Shown: positions 39,321 through 49,290 of the stretch, in pieces
Layout: every line of letters begins with the position of its first letter
How positions within the stretch are numbered: position 1 is the first letter of the stretch
Source: Levilactobacillus namurensis DSM 19117
GTDB lineage: Bacteria > Bacillota > Bacilli > Lactobacillales > Lactobacillaceae
NCBI RefSeq assembly: GCF_001434785.1
Contig: NZ_AZDT01000028.1
Coordinates: 1-64,000, forward strand
Direction: 5' to 3'
Length of the DNA stretch: 64,000 bases
Notes under the pieces: model-generated
The model's input: only the letters and a program-made list of their open reading frames with translations
What the model was told of the DNA's origin: nothing
The model's database searches: none
Position numbers and translations under genes: made by a program

Positions 39321-40685
39321 TTGTCATATGCTACTGCGCACTTACCGCGCGAAAAGGTCTTACGCGACCCCGTTCACAACTACATCTACGTCCAACACCA
39401 GGTCATCTTAGACCTGATCAACACCCGTGAATTCCAGCGGTTGCGGCGAATCAAGCAACTGGGGACCGCTTCGCTGGTCTTCCACGGCGCCGAACACACC
39501 CGTTTCGCCCACTGCCTGGGCGTCTACGAGATCACCCGGCGTATCTGTGATAACTTCCAGCGAAACTACCCGACTCAGACTCCGGGGGATGGCGGTTGGG
39601 ACGACCGTGAACGGTTGACTGCGCTGTGTGCCGCCCTCCTACACGATATCGGTCACGGGCCCTACTCGCACACCTTCGAGCACATCTTCCATACCAATCA
39701 TGAGGCCATCACCGTGGCCATCCTGACGTCACCGGAAACGGAGGTCAACCAGGTGTTGCGTAAGGTCAGCCCGACCTTCCCCGCCGAAGTCGCCAGTGTA
39801 ATCCAGAAGACCTACCCGAATCCCCAGGTGGTCCAGATGATTTCCAGTCAGATCGACGCCGACCGGATGGATTACCTGTTGCGCGACGCCTACTTCACCG
39901 GCACCCAGTACGGAGCTTACGATCTGACCCGAATTCTGCGGGTCATGCGTCCCTACCAAGGCGGCATCGCCTTTGCCATGAACGGGATGCATGCGGTCGA
40001 AGACTACATCATGAGTCGCTTCCAGATGTACCAGCAGGTCTACTTCCACCCGGTCTCCCGGGCCATGGAAGTCATCTTAGACCACCTGCTTGCTCGGGCC
40101 AACCAGCTCTACCAGACGGGGCAGAGTAACGAAAGCTTCACCCCCCACCTGTTACTGCCCTTCTTCAACCACGAGTTCAACTTGCAGGATTACTTGAACC
40201 TCGACGACGGGGTCCTGACCACCTACTTCACCCATTGGCGGCAATCCCCCGACGAGATTCTAGCCGACCTGGCACACCGGTTCCTCGACCGTAAGCCGTT
40301 AAAGAGTGCGGTCTACTCCGAAGAGACCCAGTCCTTGCTGGCCCCACTCCGGGAGATGATTCGGTCGGTCGGCTTCAACACCGACTACTACACCGCCACG
40401 GATACCAGTTACGACTTACCCTACGACGACTCGTACGATCCCAAGATGGAGCACCCCCTGACCCAGATTGAACTTCAACAGCCCGACGGTTCTCTCGCAG
40501 AACTCTCGACGGTCTCCGACTTAGTCAACGCTTTACGTGGTAAGTTCACCGGTGACCAACGGTTCTTTTTCCCCAAGGAAATGCTGAACCCGGGCGACAA
40601 CGCCCCCGAACTCTTCCAGCCCATCTATAACGACTTCGGACGGTACATTCAAAACAACCAACTTATTCAACCAAAGGAGCACTAA
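39321..40685 (+). CDS. HD-domain phosphohydrolase (YwfO/dGTPase-like)
   Basis: The 454-residue protein has the HD metal site split as [12 protein letters not shown] and [15 protein letters not shown], with [14 protein letters not shown] further on, like dNTP triphosphohydrolases and SAMHD1 relatives. It starts at TTG 39321, 8 nt after GGAGG; an in-frame TTG at 39315 is too close. Starts 13 nt after lipL and ends 4 nt before the HAD gene. Substrate (dNTP or another nucleotide) is inferred from the family. Confidence 0.85.
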   Translation: MSYATAHLPREKVLRDPVHNYIYVQHQVILDLINTREFQRLRRIKQLGTASLVFHGAEHTRFAHCLGVYEITRRICDNFQRNYPTQTPGDGGWDDRERLTALCAALLHDIGHGPYSHTFEHIFHTNHEAITVAILTSPETEVNQVLRKVSPTFPAEVASVIQKTYPNPQVVQMISSQIDADRMDYLLRDAYFTGTQYGAYDLTRILRVMRPYQGGIAFAMNGMHAVEDYIMSRFQMYQQVYFHPVSRAMEVILDHLLARANQLYQTGQSNESFTPHLLLPFFNHEFNLQDYLNLDDGVLTTYFTHWRQSPDEILADLAHRFLDRKPLKSAVYSEETQSLLAPLREMIRSVGFNTDYYTATDTSYDLPYDDSYDPKMEHPLTQIELQQPDGSLAELSTVSDLVNALRGKFTGDQRFFFPKEMLNPGDNAPELFQPIYNDFGRYIQNNQLIQPKEH

Positions 40686-40689
40686 CGCT

Positions 40690-41499
40690 ATGTCCATTAA
40701 ATTAATCGCTATCGACATCGATGGCACCCTGTTAAACGAAAAGAACGAACTGGCCCCAGCCACGATCGACGCCGTTCAGGCCGCCGAAGCCCAGGGCATC
40801 AAGGTCGTCCTCTGCAGCGGCCGGCCCCTCTCCGGTGTTGCGCCCTACATTAAGAAACTAGGTATCAGTGGGGACGACCAGTACGCCATCACCTACAACG
40901 GCTCCGTCGCCCAGACTGTCTCCGGTAAGGTCCTGATCAACCACTCCCTGAGCTACGACGACTATATCGACCTGGAGGCCCTCTCCCGTAAGTTAGGTGT
41001 GCACTTCCAAGTTGAAACGCCCGACTACATCTACACCGCCAACAAGAACATCAGTGCCTACACCATCTACGAAAGCAACCTGGTCACCATGCTGATTCGG
41101 TACCGGGAAGTCAACGAAATGCCCCGGGACCTGACCATCTCCAAGGCCATGTTCGTCGACCACGCCCAAGAAATCGACCGGATCAAGCCGCTGATTCCCC
41201 AGAGCTTCAAGGACAAGTACTACGTGGTCCAGAGCACGCCTGTGTTCATCGAAGTCATGAACAAGGAAGCTAGCAAGGGAAACGCCTTACGGGGCTTAGC
41301 CGCCAAGTTAGGCCTATCTGCGGACGAGATCATGACGTTGGGTGACCAAGGAAACGACCTGACCATGATTGAATACGCGGGGATGGGCGTCGCCATGGGC
41401 AACGCCATCGACGAGGTCAAGCAAGCGGCTAACGCTGTGACGTTGACCAACGCCGAAGATGGCGTGGCCGCCGCCATTCGCAAGTACGCTTTAAAGTAA
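40690..41499 (+). CDS. Cof-type HAD phosphatase (YidA-like)
   Basis: The 269-residue protein has HAD motif [19 protein letters not shown], motif [11 protein letters not shown] and motif [27 protein letters not shown], with a C2-type cap in between. Such enzymes dephosphorylate sugar phosphates and similar small molecules. AAAGGAG precedes the ATG. Last gene of the lipL operon. Confidence 0.93.
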   Translation: MSIKLIAIDIDGTLLNEKNELAPATIDAVQAAEAQGIKVVLCSGRPLSGVAPYIKKLGISGDDQYAITYNGSVAQTVSGKVLINHSLSYDDYIDLEALSRKLGVHFQVETPDYIYTANKNISAYTIYESNLVTMLIRYREVNEMPRDLTISKAMFVDHAQEIDRIKPLIPQSFKDKYYVVQSTPVFIEVMNKEASKGNALRGLAAKLGLSADEIMTLGDQGNDLTMIEYAGMGVAMGNAIDEVKQAANAVTLTNAEDGVAAAIRKYALK

Positions 41500-41517
41500 C
41501 TTCTTAACGAGATAGCA

Positions 41518-41562
41518 AATGAGCACCGGAAGACCCTGTCGGTTTTCCGGTGCTCATTTTTT
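41518..41562. terminator. Bidirectional terminator
   Basis: AATGAGCACCGGAA and TTCCGGTGCTCATT form a 14-bp stem followed by TTTT. It serves the HAD gene and the small minus-strand gene that ends just beyond. Confidence 0.9.
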
Positions 41563-41567
41563 CTGGA

Positions 41568-41726
41568 TCACGCTTTGGGCTGATGCGGTGCCTTGTGGGT
41601 AACGGGCTTATCCGTCGCCCGCATCACATCCGCCACCTGCTGGTGATTGAGCGTCTTCATCCATTTTGAAATCTTAGCGACCCGTTTAAGTTGCTCTGGG
41701 GTCAACTGTTTCTTGGGTTGGGTCAT
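41568..41726 (-). CDS. Small hypothetical basic protein, 52 residues
   Basis: Reading from ATG at 41726 gives MTQPKKQLTPEQLKRVAKI, then KWMKTLNHQQVADVMRAT and a Lys/His/Pro-rich end. It is basic and helical, with codon use like its neighbours, and it ends at a shared bidirectional terminator. The SD is weak (AGAGAAATGGA). No family recognised. Its upstream region is repeat locus 2. Could be a real small protein or a chance ORF. Confidence 0.5.
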   Translation of the reverse strand: MTQPKKQLTPEQLKRVAKISKWMKTLNHQQVADVMRATDKPVTHKAPHQPKA

Positions 41727-41823
41727 AATGATCAGTCCATTTCTCTAAGTCTAATACGCCCAGCATAACCCCGTCGCTACCCATAACGCAAACATTCACT
41801 GTTAACGATTGGCGGATGAATCC

Positions 41824-41977
41824 GACCCCGGCAGCCGCTAGGGCCGTGACGCCCGTGGGCACGATTTCAAGCCTCACCTAACCCGTGAGTCTTGAAACTC
41901 GGCCTTGGCCTAAGCCGAGAAACCCCACTCGGCTAACGCCAATTTCACCGGCTGAGCCCCTAGCGGCCACCGGGGTC
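41824..41977 (-). repeat. Structured intergenic repeat, locus 2, minus-sense copy (A2)
   Basis: On the minus strand a 20-bp outer helix (41977-41958 with 41843-41824, tandem wobbles only) encloses AGCCGAG/CTCGGCT and TTTCAAG/CTTGAAA with inner CTCAC/GTGAG. The conserved blocks CAGCCGGTGAAATT and GTGCCCACGGGCGT are present. Compared with A1, the outer helix and both hairpins differ in sequence but keep pairing. Confidence 0.75.
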
Positions 41978-42025
41978 TTACACGGTGACGGGACAATGAC
42001 GATGGTTAAACCAGCCACAACCGTG

Positions 42026-42181
42026 AGCCGTGAGGTCGGCCAGACAGGGCTCAGCCGTGAAATTTTCCTTGGTGAGCGTTTTTAGCTCGCCTAGGAAAAG
42101 GCCCAGCTTCGAGACCGCTCTTTGGCTCGAAGTGGTGCCCACGGCGTTCCAGCCCTGTCTGGCCGACCGGTAAGGCGGATG
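42026..42181 (+). repeat. Structured intergenic repeat, locus 2, plus-sense copy (B2)
   Basis: A perfect 18-bp outer helix (42034-42051 with 42151-42168) encloses TTTTCCT/AGGAAAA (42063-42069 with 42093-42099) and CTTCGAG/CTCGAAG. AGCCGTGAGG lies before and CCGGTAAGGCGGATG after. Same order and spacing as B1 and B3, head-to-head with A2. Confidence 0.8.
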
Positions 42182-42204
42182 GCCTCCATCAGTGTTTGCA
42201 AGAC

Positions 42205-42558
42205 TTAAATCAACGTTAGGATGATGCCGACGACGATGAGACCCGTGCCGGATAATAAGCTGAAGCGGGCTCCCGCCGTGACGCGAATCGGGGAATTCTT
42301 GACCGTGGCGACGTCGTGCACGTCCACTTTTTCCCCGGGTAAGGCATCCATCCCCTTACGCCGGCGATGACGCCACCCCGTGAAGAGGTGCCCGCGGGCT
42401 AGGATCAAGATGGCCCCCACCACTAAGAGGACCAACCCCACCATGAATAACAGATTGCCGCTCTCCATCAGGGGCCGTCCTAACACCCGCATGACCAGGG
42501 CGACTAGGATTCCTAAGGCGATGACGCCCGTTCCCCAGCGTTGCCAATTCTTTTGCAA
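42205..42558 (-). CDS. Small membrane protein, 117 residues (DUF3899-like)
   Basis: Three hydrophobic segments are visible: TGVIALGILVALVMRVLG, LLFMVGLVLLVVGAILIL and, at the end, LSLLSGTGLIVVGIILTLI-like sequence. A basic loop (GWRHRRRKGMD) lies between. The pattern matches small DUF3899-type membrane proteins; function unknown. It lies between repeat locus 2 and the prs terminator. Confidence 0.7.
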   Translation of the reverse strand: MQKNWQRWGTGVIALGILVALVMRVLGRPLMESGNLLFMVGLVLLVVGAILILARGHLFTGWRHRRRKGMDALPGEKVDVHDVATVKNSPIRVTAGARFSLLSGTGLIVVGIILTLI

Positions 42559-42599
42559 ACTCGCTCACTCCTTTAATCTCATCCAAGTTCTGGTTAAAC

Positions 42600-42636
42600 A
42601 AAAAGACCCGGGTGACGCAACCGCCCCCAGGTCTTA
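42600..42636 (-). terminator. Terminator after prs
   Basis: On the minus strand AAGACCTGGG pairs with CCCGGGTCTT and is followed by TTTG. Confidence 0.75.
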
Positions 42637-42649
42637 ACTTTGTCGTGTT

Positions 42650-43630
42650 TTATTGTTCGCTCCCGCGGAACCGGGTGTTGAACAACGGGCTAACTGGCCG
42701 GTTTTCGTTGATCCGCTTGATGGCTTGGCCAATCAGGGGACCGACTGAAATTTGTTCGATCTTATCGATTTGCTTGTCCGCCGTTAACTGAATCGAGTCC
42801 GTCACCACTAACTTCTTAATTGGGGAGTTCTTGATTCGTTCGATGGCGGGACCAGACAAGACCGGATGGGTACAACTAGCGTAGACTTCCTTAGCCCCAG
42901 CGTCCATCAACGCTTGTGAACCTAAGGTAATCGTCCCCGCCGTGTCGATCATGTCATCGATCATGATGCACCGCTTGCCCTTGATATCCCCGATGATGTT
43001 CATGATTTCGGCAACGTTGGCCCGTGGCCGCCGCTTGTCGATAATCGCGATTGGGGCTTTCAAGAATTCAGCTAAGGCCCGTGCCCGGGTCACCCCACCA
43101 TGGTCGGGTGAAACCACCACGGCGTCTTCGGCCAAGCCACTCCGTAAGAAGTAGTCGGCCAACAATGGGGCGCCCATCAAGTGGTCCACCGGCACGTCGA
43201 AGAAGCCTTGAATCTGGGCCGCATGTAAGTCTAACGCTAAGACCCGCGTGACACCGGCCGTTTGGAGCATATTGGCCACTAATTTAGCCGTAATTGGTTC
43301 CCGTGAACGAGCTTTCCGGTCTTGACGCGCATACCCGTAGTACGGAATGACCACGTTGATCGTGGCAGCACTCGCCCGCCGTAAGGCATCAATCATAATC
43401 AACAGTTCCATCAAATTATCGTTGACGGGAGCTGAGGTGGATTGAATCACGTAAACGTGACATCCGCGGACACTTTGTTCAATGTTAATCCGGATTTCGC
43501 CGTCACTGAACCGGTCCACCGACGTTTTCCCTAACTCTACACCAACTTCATCAGCGATCTTTTGCGCCAATGGTTTGTTTGAGTTTAACGCAAAAATCTT
43601 TAATTTAGGGTCAAAATATTGCGTAGCCAT
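42650..43630 (-). CDS. prs: Ribose-phosphate pyrophosphokinase
   Basis: Makes PRPP from ribose 5-phosphate and ATP for purine, pyrimidine, His, Trp and NAD synthesis. The 326-residue protein has the PRPP loop [14 protein letters not shown], the ATP-flexible loop [21 protein letters not shown] and [18 protein letters not shown] precedes the ATG at 43630, six codons into the longer ORF. Third gene of purR-glmU-prs. Confidence 0.96.
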   Translation of the reverse strand: MATQYFDPKLKIFALNSNKPLAQKIADEVGVELGKTSVDRFSDGEIRINIEQSVRGCHVYVIQSTSAPVNDNLMELLIMIDALRRASAATINVVIPYYGYARQDRKARSREPITAKLVANMLQTAGVTRVLALDLHAAQIQGFFDVPVDHLMGAPLLADYFLRSGLAEDAVVVSPDHGGVTRARALAEFLKAPIAIIDKRRPRANVAEIMNIIGDIKGKRCIMIDDMIDTAGTITLGSQALMDAGAKEVYASCTHPVLSGPAIERIKNSPIKKLVVTDSIQLTADKQIDKIEQISVGPLIGQAIKRINENRPVSPLFNTRFRGSEQ

Positions 43631-43718
43631 AATTTCCTCCAATAGCAAGTAGCTGCCAGAATCACTACCATAATTTTATGTTATCCCGTTAGGAAACACA
43701 AGCGTTTCTCTTGCCGGA

Positions 43719-45095
43719 TTATTCCCCGCGGTACGGGAGCTTTTGATAATAGTTCGGCTTGTTGGTCTGCCGTTGCCGCGCAATCGCCATATCGTACTGC
43801 TTAACGGCATCGGTAATCGTGGAGCCCGCCGCAATGAAGCTATGATCCGCAACATCCAACGGTGCCACTAAGTTCGAGTTCGAGCCGATGAAGGCGTCAT
43901 CGCCAACCACCGTCTCGTGCTTGTTCTTTCCGTCATAGTTGACAAAGACCACGCCGCAACCCACGTTAATGTGCTTGCCCAGCTTGGCATTGCCCACGTA
44001 AGTCAAGTGCCCCACTTTGGTGCCCTCACCAATCGTGGCCTTCTTAACTTCCACAAAGTTACCCAGGTGAACCTTTGGCCCGATGTGGGATTCTGGACGC
44101 AAATGACTGTTTGGTCCAATATTACTGCCACTCGCCATGTCAGAATCTTCCAACAACGACGACGTGACGGTCACGTGGTCCGCTAGCGTCGAGTTACGGA
44201 TCTCGGAGTGCGACCCAATGTAGCAGTCCTCGCCGATGACCGTGTGGCCCTTCAACTGAACGTTAGGTTCGATGATGGTATCGGCCCCAATCTGAACATC
44301 GGCATCGATGTAGGTGGTGTCGGGGTCAATCAAGGTCACCCCGTCACGCATGTGCTGCACGTTGATCCGGTGCCGCATAACCTTGGTCGCAACGGACAAG
44401 GCCACGCGGTCGTTAACGCCCATGGACTCGTCAAAGTCCTTCATCCGGTACGCACCCACGATGTCCCCCTGTTGCTTCAAGATTTCAATCACATCGGTCA
44501 GGTAGTACTCACCCTGAGCGTTGTCGTTGGAGATCTCGTGGAGGGCCTTGAACAACTTCTGGTTGTCAAAGACGTAGACTCCCGTGTTGATTTCGTGAAT
44601 TTCCTGTTCTTCGGAACTGGCATCCTTTTGTTCCACGATCTTTTCGACGATGCCAATGTTGTTCCGAACGATGCGACCGTAACCGGTCGGGTCGGGCGCC
44701 ATCGAGGTCAGAATCGTGGCAGCCGCGTGCTTAGCTTCGTGGTACGCGAAGAGGTCTTCGAAAGTTTCCGCCCGGAACAGTGGGGTATCCCCGCTCACGA
44801 TCAGCGTGGTTCCGGCTTCATCCTTTAAGACCGGTTCCGTCTGTAAGACCGCGTGGCCAGTTCCCAGTTGCTTCGCTTGCAGCACGTACTGGGTTCGGTC
44901 GCCCAAGGTCGCTTTGACCTCATCTGCACCGTAACCCACGACCGTGACCACCTTGTCCATATGGGTCTTTTCGACCTGGGTCAACACGTGGTCGACCATC
45001 GCTTTCCCACAGACACGGTGCAACACTTTATACAGTTTCGACTTCATCCGGGTTCCCTTACCGGCAGCCAGAATGATGGTATTTCTCGTACTCAT
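43719..45095 (-). CDS. glmU: Bifunctional GlcNAc-1-P uridyltransferase/GlcN-1-P acetyltransferase
   Basis: Makes UDP-GlcNAc for cell-wall synthesis. The N-terminal uridyltransferase has [20 protein letters not shown]. The C-terminal left-handed beta-helix (about residues 250-445) has hexapeptide repeats and [20 protein letters not shown] with the acetyltransferase His. Length 458 is normal. It starts 12 nt after purR. Confidence 0.96.
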   Translation of the reverse strand: MSTRNTIILAAGKGTRMKSKLYKVLHRVCGKAMVDHVLTQVEKTHMDKVVTVVGYGADEVKATLGDRTQYVLQAKQLGTGHAVLQTEPVLKDEAGTTLIVSGDTPLFRAETFEDLFAYHEAKHAAATILTSMAPDPTGYGRIVRNNIGIVEKIVEQKDASSEEQEIHEINTGVYVFDNQKLFKALHEISNDNAQGEYYLTDVIEILKQQGDIVGAYRMKDFDESMGVNDRVALSVATKVMRHRINVQHMRDGVTLIDPDTTYIDADVQIGADTIIEPNVQLKGHTVIGEDCYIGSHSEIRNSTLADHVTVTSSLLEDSDMASGSNIGPNSHLRPESHIGPKVHLGNFVEVKKATIGEGTKVGHLTYVGNAKLGKHINVGCGVVFVNYDGKNKHETVVGDDAFIGSNSNLVAPLDVADHSFIAAGSTITDAVKQYDMAIARQRQTNKPNYYQKLPYRGE

Positions 45096-45107
45096 CGGAC
45101 ATATCCC

Positions 45108-45947
45108 CTAGTTTAATTGATTGTTTTCGTCACCAAAAATCTGCGTCAGGTAATTCCCTGGCGTCACCCGAATCTGTTCATCAGCCGTCTGCACCTTCAA
45201 CAGGGAGGTGTACTTACTGATGGTCCGCTGACCATCGAAGTCGCCTTCCGCAAAGACGGCGACCCCGGCCAGTTGTGAATCAAATTCATCGACTAATGAG
45301 CGCAGCCCCCCAACGGTGCCGCCGCCCTTCATGTAGTCGTCGACGATCAGGACCCGCGAACCCGGCTTGACGCTGCGCTTCGACAACGCCATCCGTTCAA
45401 TTCGCTTGGTCGACCCGGACACGTAGTTGACACTCACGGTCGAGCCTTCGGTAATCTGAGAATCGTGCCGGGCAATCACGAACGGCACGTTCAGGTAGTT
45501 GGCCACGCTTTGTGCCAACGGAATTCCCTTAGCCGCAATCGTGACCACCACGTCGACCGTCTGGTTCAGGTACTGGGTCGCCAAGATCCGTCCAATCTGC
45601 CGTAACGCTGCGGGCCGGCCCAAGATATCGGACATGTACACGTAGCCCCCTGGCAGGTACCGGTCAGCTGCGGATAAATCATCGATCATTTCATCCACGA
45701 ACTGTTGGGCTTCTTCCCGTAAAATGTAGGGAATAAACCGCGCGCCACCGGCTGCACCGGGGACCGTCTCCAATAGTCCGGTTCCCCGGGCCTGGAAAGT
45801 GCGCTTCAGAATCGTCAGGTCTTCACTGATGGACGACTTGGCAGACTCATAACGGGCCGCGAAGAACGTCAGCGACACCAGTTGATGCGGACGTTCCATT
45901 AAATAGCGGGTCATATCGACCAGCCGGTCACTTCTTCTGACTTTCAA
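45108..45947 (-). CDS. purR: Purine operon regulator PurR
   Basis: PRPP-sensing DNA-binding protein. A winged helix (MKVRRSDRLVDMTRYLMERP) is followed by a phosphoribosyltransferase-like domain with the PRPP loop VLIVDDYMKGGGTVGGL. In Bacillus it represses, and in lactococci it activates, pur genes at PurBox sites. The GTG that begins the longest ORF lies within the SD; the TTG at 45947 is 6 nt from AGGTG and gives the family N-terminus. The protein is 279 residues. A PurBox-like site lies upstream. Confidence 0.94.
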   Translation of the reverse strand: MKVRRSDRLVDMTRYLMERPHQLVSLTFFAARYESAKSSISEDLTILKRTFQARGTGLLETVPGAAGGARFIPYILREEAQQFVDEMIDDLSAADRYLPGGYVYMSDILGRPAALRQIGRILATQYLNQTVDVVVTIAAKGIPLAQSVANYLNVPFVIARHDSQITEGSTVSVNYVSGSTKRIERMALSKRSVKPGSRVLIVDDYMKGGGTVGGLRSLVDEFDSQLAGVAVFAEGDFDGQRTISKYTSLLKVQTADEQIRVTPGNYLTQIFGDENNQLN

Positions 45948-46002
45948 CCTGTTCACCTCAATTGTTTTCTTTAGCGTTAATTGTATGCTTCATTTTATCA
46001 TA

Positions 46003-46015
46003 AATGTTCGGGTTT
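46003..46015 (-). promoter_or_regulatory. PurBox-like site upstream of purR
   Basis: On the minus strand AAACCCGAACATT matches 12 of 13 positions of the PurBox consensus (AWWWCCGAACWWT). It lies just upstream of a TAAAAT -10 candidate (45997-45992), so it suggests autoregulation of purR-glmU-prs by PurR. A clear second, inverted PurBox was not found. Confidence 0.6.
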
Positions 46016-46362
46016 TTCGTGGCATTTCCGTTAGAATTCAAAATTCATGGGGAAAAATGATACATTTGGAACCGCTCCCCTGACTGAACGCTTCAGGTTC
46101 CCGTCAGTTCGCGAATTATTCCTCAAAATTGCCCCCAAATATCAAACGCTGTCAGCCGCCAACCCACCCCTTTTACAAAATTAATTATAAACGCCAAATT
46201 ATCACGAACGTTAACTTTTCAACTCACTGCGGGCTGGCGAAACCGGTACCAATGCCATTATACCTGGAGCGGAACCAGAATACTTTATTCACGTCCTACC
46301 GAAATCATCCCCCGTGCTCGTTCCTAAATTCCAACATAATCAGCAGCCATCACCGGAACCAC
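46016..46362. other. Non-coding region between purR and the pyruvate oxidase gene
   Basis: No supported gene. It is AT-rich at 46120-46210. An open plus-strand frame here runs through the terminator and into the oxidase gene and is not credible. Confidence 0.4.
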
Positions 46363-46402
46363 AAAAAGATCGTTCGGAAGCCCCACGCTTCCAAACGATC
46401 TC
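46363..46402 (-). terminator. Terminator of the pyruvate oxidase gene
   Basis: On the minus strand AGATCGTTTGGAAGC pairs with GCTTCCGAACGATCT (one G-U) and is followed by TTTTTGTGG. Confidence 0.85.
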
Positions 46403-46440
46403 TTTGGTCTAACTATTGGTTTAATCACAGCATCCGTCGC

Positions 46441-48204
46441 TTACAGGGTGTCGCCCTTGGCCCGCAAGAGTTCCCCTAAAGAAGGCTGTTGCTTAGGATC
46501 AATGTGGTTTTGCTTAGCGTATTCATCGACCGCCGCTTGACCGTACAGCTTAGGGTCCAACGGCATGTAGGCCGTACCAATAGGGTCATCGTCCTTGATC
46601 ACGGCGTTGACCACGATTGGCTTGGTGTTGCCCTTTGCCTGTAGGTCTTGGATGTGGTTGAAGACGTTCTCCACGTCAACCTTGTTCTTGACCGTGAAGC
46701 CAATTCCGCCTAATCCTTCGGCGACCTTGGCCCAGTCGGCTTCCGTCAGGTCGACCCCGTAAAGGTGTTGACCCGTGGCGACCTGTTCATTATAGATGAA
46801 ACCGAACCGGTTATTGGTGAAGACCACGTTAATCACTGGCAACTGGTACCGGACTTCCGTAATCAGGTCAGGCGCCACCATCGCGAAGCCACCATCACCG
46901 GAGAAGGACCAGGCTTGAGCCCCCTTGTCGGCGTTCAACGCCCCGGCTAACCCGGCTGGCAGGCCATAACCCATGGTCGCAAACAATCCAGATAACGCGA
47001 AGCGCTGGTTCTGATCCATGGGGAGCCCGCGGACGGCCCACTCGGACACGTTCCCGGTATCGACCCCGTAGATATCGTCAGGACCGACTAAGGAAGCCAC
47101 TTTCCGCATCACGGTCTCCGGTGCCAAGCCCTGGCTGTCGTCTTGAGCCAGTTGCGCTAACCAAGCGTCCCAGTTCTGCTTGTTCTGCCGGTTAGCCCGC
47201 AACCAGTCAGTTTCCGGCAAGGTCTCCCCGGTCGCAATCATGGCTTGCAGGTACTGCTTGGCATCCCCCAGGACGGCGTAGTCCACAGGGACCATCTTTC
47301 CAATGTCAAAAGAATTATCGTTCACTTGGATGATCTTGATTCCCTTCGGCCAGAACTGGGCAAACGGGAATTCGGACCCCAAGAAGAGAATCAGGTCGGT
47401 GTGCTGGAGGGCTTCGAACCCGGACTTAGACCCTAACCGGCCAAACGTCCCGATGGCGTTGGGGTGATTGGTGGGAATCACGCCCGTAGCGGGAACCGTG
47501 TTCATGACCGGCAAGTTGAACTGTTCGCTGAACTTGACCAGTTCATCCCGCGCTCCTAACAGACCCCGACCAGCGTAGACCAGCGGGTGCTTAGCGGCCT
47601 TTAATAACGCTAAGGTCTTCTCGATTGCCACGGGATCGATCTGTTGTTTGTAGCTATTGGATACCAGGTTCGGGGTCTTAACGGGTTCGTAATCGATCTC
47701 CGTTGCCGACAGGTTCTCCGGAATAATGACCACTGCGGGGCCCTTTTGCCGGTAAGCTTCCCGGATGGCTTGGTTCACCACGTAAGGCAATTGTTCCGCG
47801 GTCGTGGCGGTCCGGTTATAGACGGCCACGTCACTGAACATCGGCGTCTCGTCCATTTCCTGGAAGTAGTTGGTGTTCATGGCCGCTTGCGGGACTTGTC
47901 CCACTAAGGCTAAGACGGGCACGTGGTCCATCTTGGCATCATAGAGGCCGTTGAATAAGTGCGTCGCACCAGGACCGGCTGACCCGAAGGACACCCCGAT
48001 CTTCCCCGTGTACTTGGCATCTGCTGTGGCGGCCAACGCCCCCACTTCCTCGTGGCGAACCTGAATGTACTGGATTCGATCCTTTTCTAGATAGAGGCCT
48101 TCAACGGTATGGTTGATCGACCCGCCGGGAATCCCGTAAATATGGTCAACGCCCCAGGCTTCTAAAACTTTGACTAACGCTTGTCCTGCAATCATCTTAG
48201 TCAT
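46441..48204 (-). CDS. spxB: Pyruvate oxidase (SpxB/Pox type)
   Basis: FAD- and thiamine-diphosphate-dependent enzyme that turns pyruvate, phosphate and O2 into acetyl phosphate, CO2 and H2O2. The 587-residue protein has the three TPP-family domains: GIPGGSINHTVEGLY with EEVGALAATADAKYTGK (catalytic Glu), a central FAD domain, and GDGGFAMVAPDLITE ... VVFTNNRFGFI (TPP motif). The ATG at 48204 follows AAAGGAG by 11 nt. Monocistronic; a TATAGT -10 lies about 60 nt upstream. Confidence 0.92.
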   Translation of the reverse strand: MTKMIAGQALVKVLEAWGVDHIYGIPGGSINHTVEGLYLEKDRIQYIQVRHEEVGALAATADAKYTGKIGVSFGSAGPGATHLFNGLYDAKMDHVPVLALVGQVPQAAMNTNYFQEMDETPMFSDVAVYNRTATTAEQLPYVVNQAIREAYRQKGPAVVIIPENLSATEIDYEPVKTPNLVSNSYKQQIDPVAIEKTLALLKAAKHPLVYAGRGLLGARDELVKFSEQFNLPVMNTVPATGVIPTNHPNAIGTFGRLGSKSGFEALQHTDLILFLGSEFPFAQFWPKGIKIIQVNDNSFDIGKMVPVDYAVLGDAKQYLQAMIATGETLPETDWLRANRQNKQNWDAWLAQLAQDDSQGLAPETVMRKVASLVGPDDIYGVDTGNVSEWAVRGLPMDQNQRFALSGLFATMGYGLPAGLAGALNADKGAQAWSFSGDGGFAMVAPDLITEVRYQLPVINVVFTNNRFGFIYNEQVATGQHLYGVDLTEADWAKVAEGLGGIGFTVKNKVDVENVFNHIQDLQAKGNTKPIVVNAVIKDDDPIGTAYMPLDPKLYGQAAVDEYAKQNHIDPKQQPSLGELLRAKGDTL

Positions 48205-48424
48205 CGTGAATCGCACTCCTTTACTGATTAAGTCCCACGTAATCAGGGGCCGAATTGATTTTACAGGACATACTATAGTCCTTATTTTTAGGAAGTGCCA
48301 GTATTTTCTCTTACTTTTCGTAAGTACATTTTTTCACAACTTGAAAAGGCCTCCATCACCGCCCTTTAAGGCTTAGGAAAGATAGCCTTCTTCGTGTGAC
48401 CTTCTCAGTTTTCCCACCAGTCAC

Positions 48425-48466
48425 GAAAAAACGCGCCCCACAGGCCATCATCTGTGCAAGGCGCGC
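48425..48466 (-). terminator. Terminator of the metal ABC transporter operon
   Basis: On the minus strand GCGCGCC with inner CACAG/CTGTG pairs with GGCGCGT and is followed by TTTTT. Confidence 0.9.
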
Positions 48467-48483
48467 TAACTTGAATTTTAATT

Positions 48484-49290
48484 TTATTTCGCCGCGGTCT
48501 GGAAATGTTGCCAGATCAACGCGATGAAGTAGAATGCCGCTTCGATGGCTGCGATGAAGAACGAGACGGGATAGTTGGTCACGTAACTCAACGCCAGCCC
48601 ACTCCAAACGCCCACTAAGGCCAAGACGATGGCTAACCCCATCATGCCCCCGACCGTGTGGACGAAGTACTTGGCTGTCGCGGCGGGTAAGGTCAGGAGA
48701 ATGAAAATCAGTAACGACCCCACAATCTGGGCCGCCACACTGACACTCAACGCCAGCAGGACCAAGAACGTGATCGATAACGCGTTAGTCCATAGGCCTT
48801 TGACTTGGGCCCCCGTATGGTCGAAGGAGTCAAACTTCAAGAAGCGGTAGATTACCAAGACCACCAGCAAGACCAAAATCGACAGGACCAGCATCTGGGT
48901 CACGTCACTGGCACTGATGCCAATCACGCTCCCAAACAAGATGTTGGTCGCGTAGCTGGCATTCTTATTGGCCAACGACAAGAACAGGATCCCTAACCCG
49001 ATAAACAACGCTGAAATGGCGCTAGTCGCCGCTTCTCGCCGTTCGGCCCGGACGCTGAGTTGACCCACGATGACCGAGCTGACCACCGTGAACAGGAGCA
49101 TCCCGCTCAACGGCGTCCAGCCCGCGAAGATCCCAAAAGCCGCCCCGGAAAAGCCAATTTCGGAGAGCGTGTGGGTCAGAAAAGACATGTTGCGGGCAAT
49201 CACGAAGACGCCCATGATGCCACAAATGATCGCAATAATGGTTCCAGCCGCGAACGCATTGCGCATAAATTCGTAACTAAACACGTTCAC
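48484..49290 (-). CDS. znuB: Zinc/manganese ABC transporter permease
   Basis: The 268-residue membrane protein of the ABC-3 family has about eight hydrophobic segments and the family loop LLTLPAATAKYFV (EAA-like coupling region). Overlaps the end of the ATPase gene by 14 nt. Metal cannot be told from the permease; the ZnuB name is by family. Confidence 0.88.
   Translation of the reverse strand: MNVFSYEFMRNAFAAGTIIAIICGIMGVFVIARNMSFLTHTLSEIGFSGAAFGIFAGWTPLSGMLLFTVVSSVIVGQLSVRAERREAATSAISALFIGLGILFLSLANKNASYATNILFGSVIGISASDVTQMLVLSILVLLVVLVIYRFLKFDSFDHTGAQVKGLWTNALSITFLVLLALSVSVAAQIVGSLLIFILLTLPAATAKYFVHTVGGMMGLAIVLALVGVWSGLALSYVTNYPVSFFIAAIEAAFYFIALIWQHFQTAAK

Noticed and set aside
46129-46479. 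Plus-strand ORF of 116 codons between purR and the pyruvate oxidase gene
   Set aside because: It runs through a clear terminator and into the 3' end of the oxidase gene, has no SD and an amino-acid make-up typical of translated non-coding AT-rich DNA.
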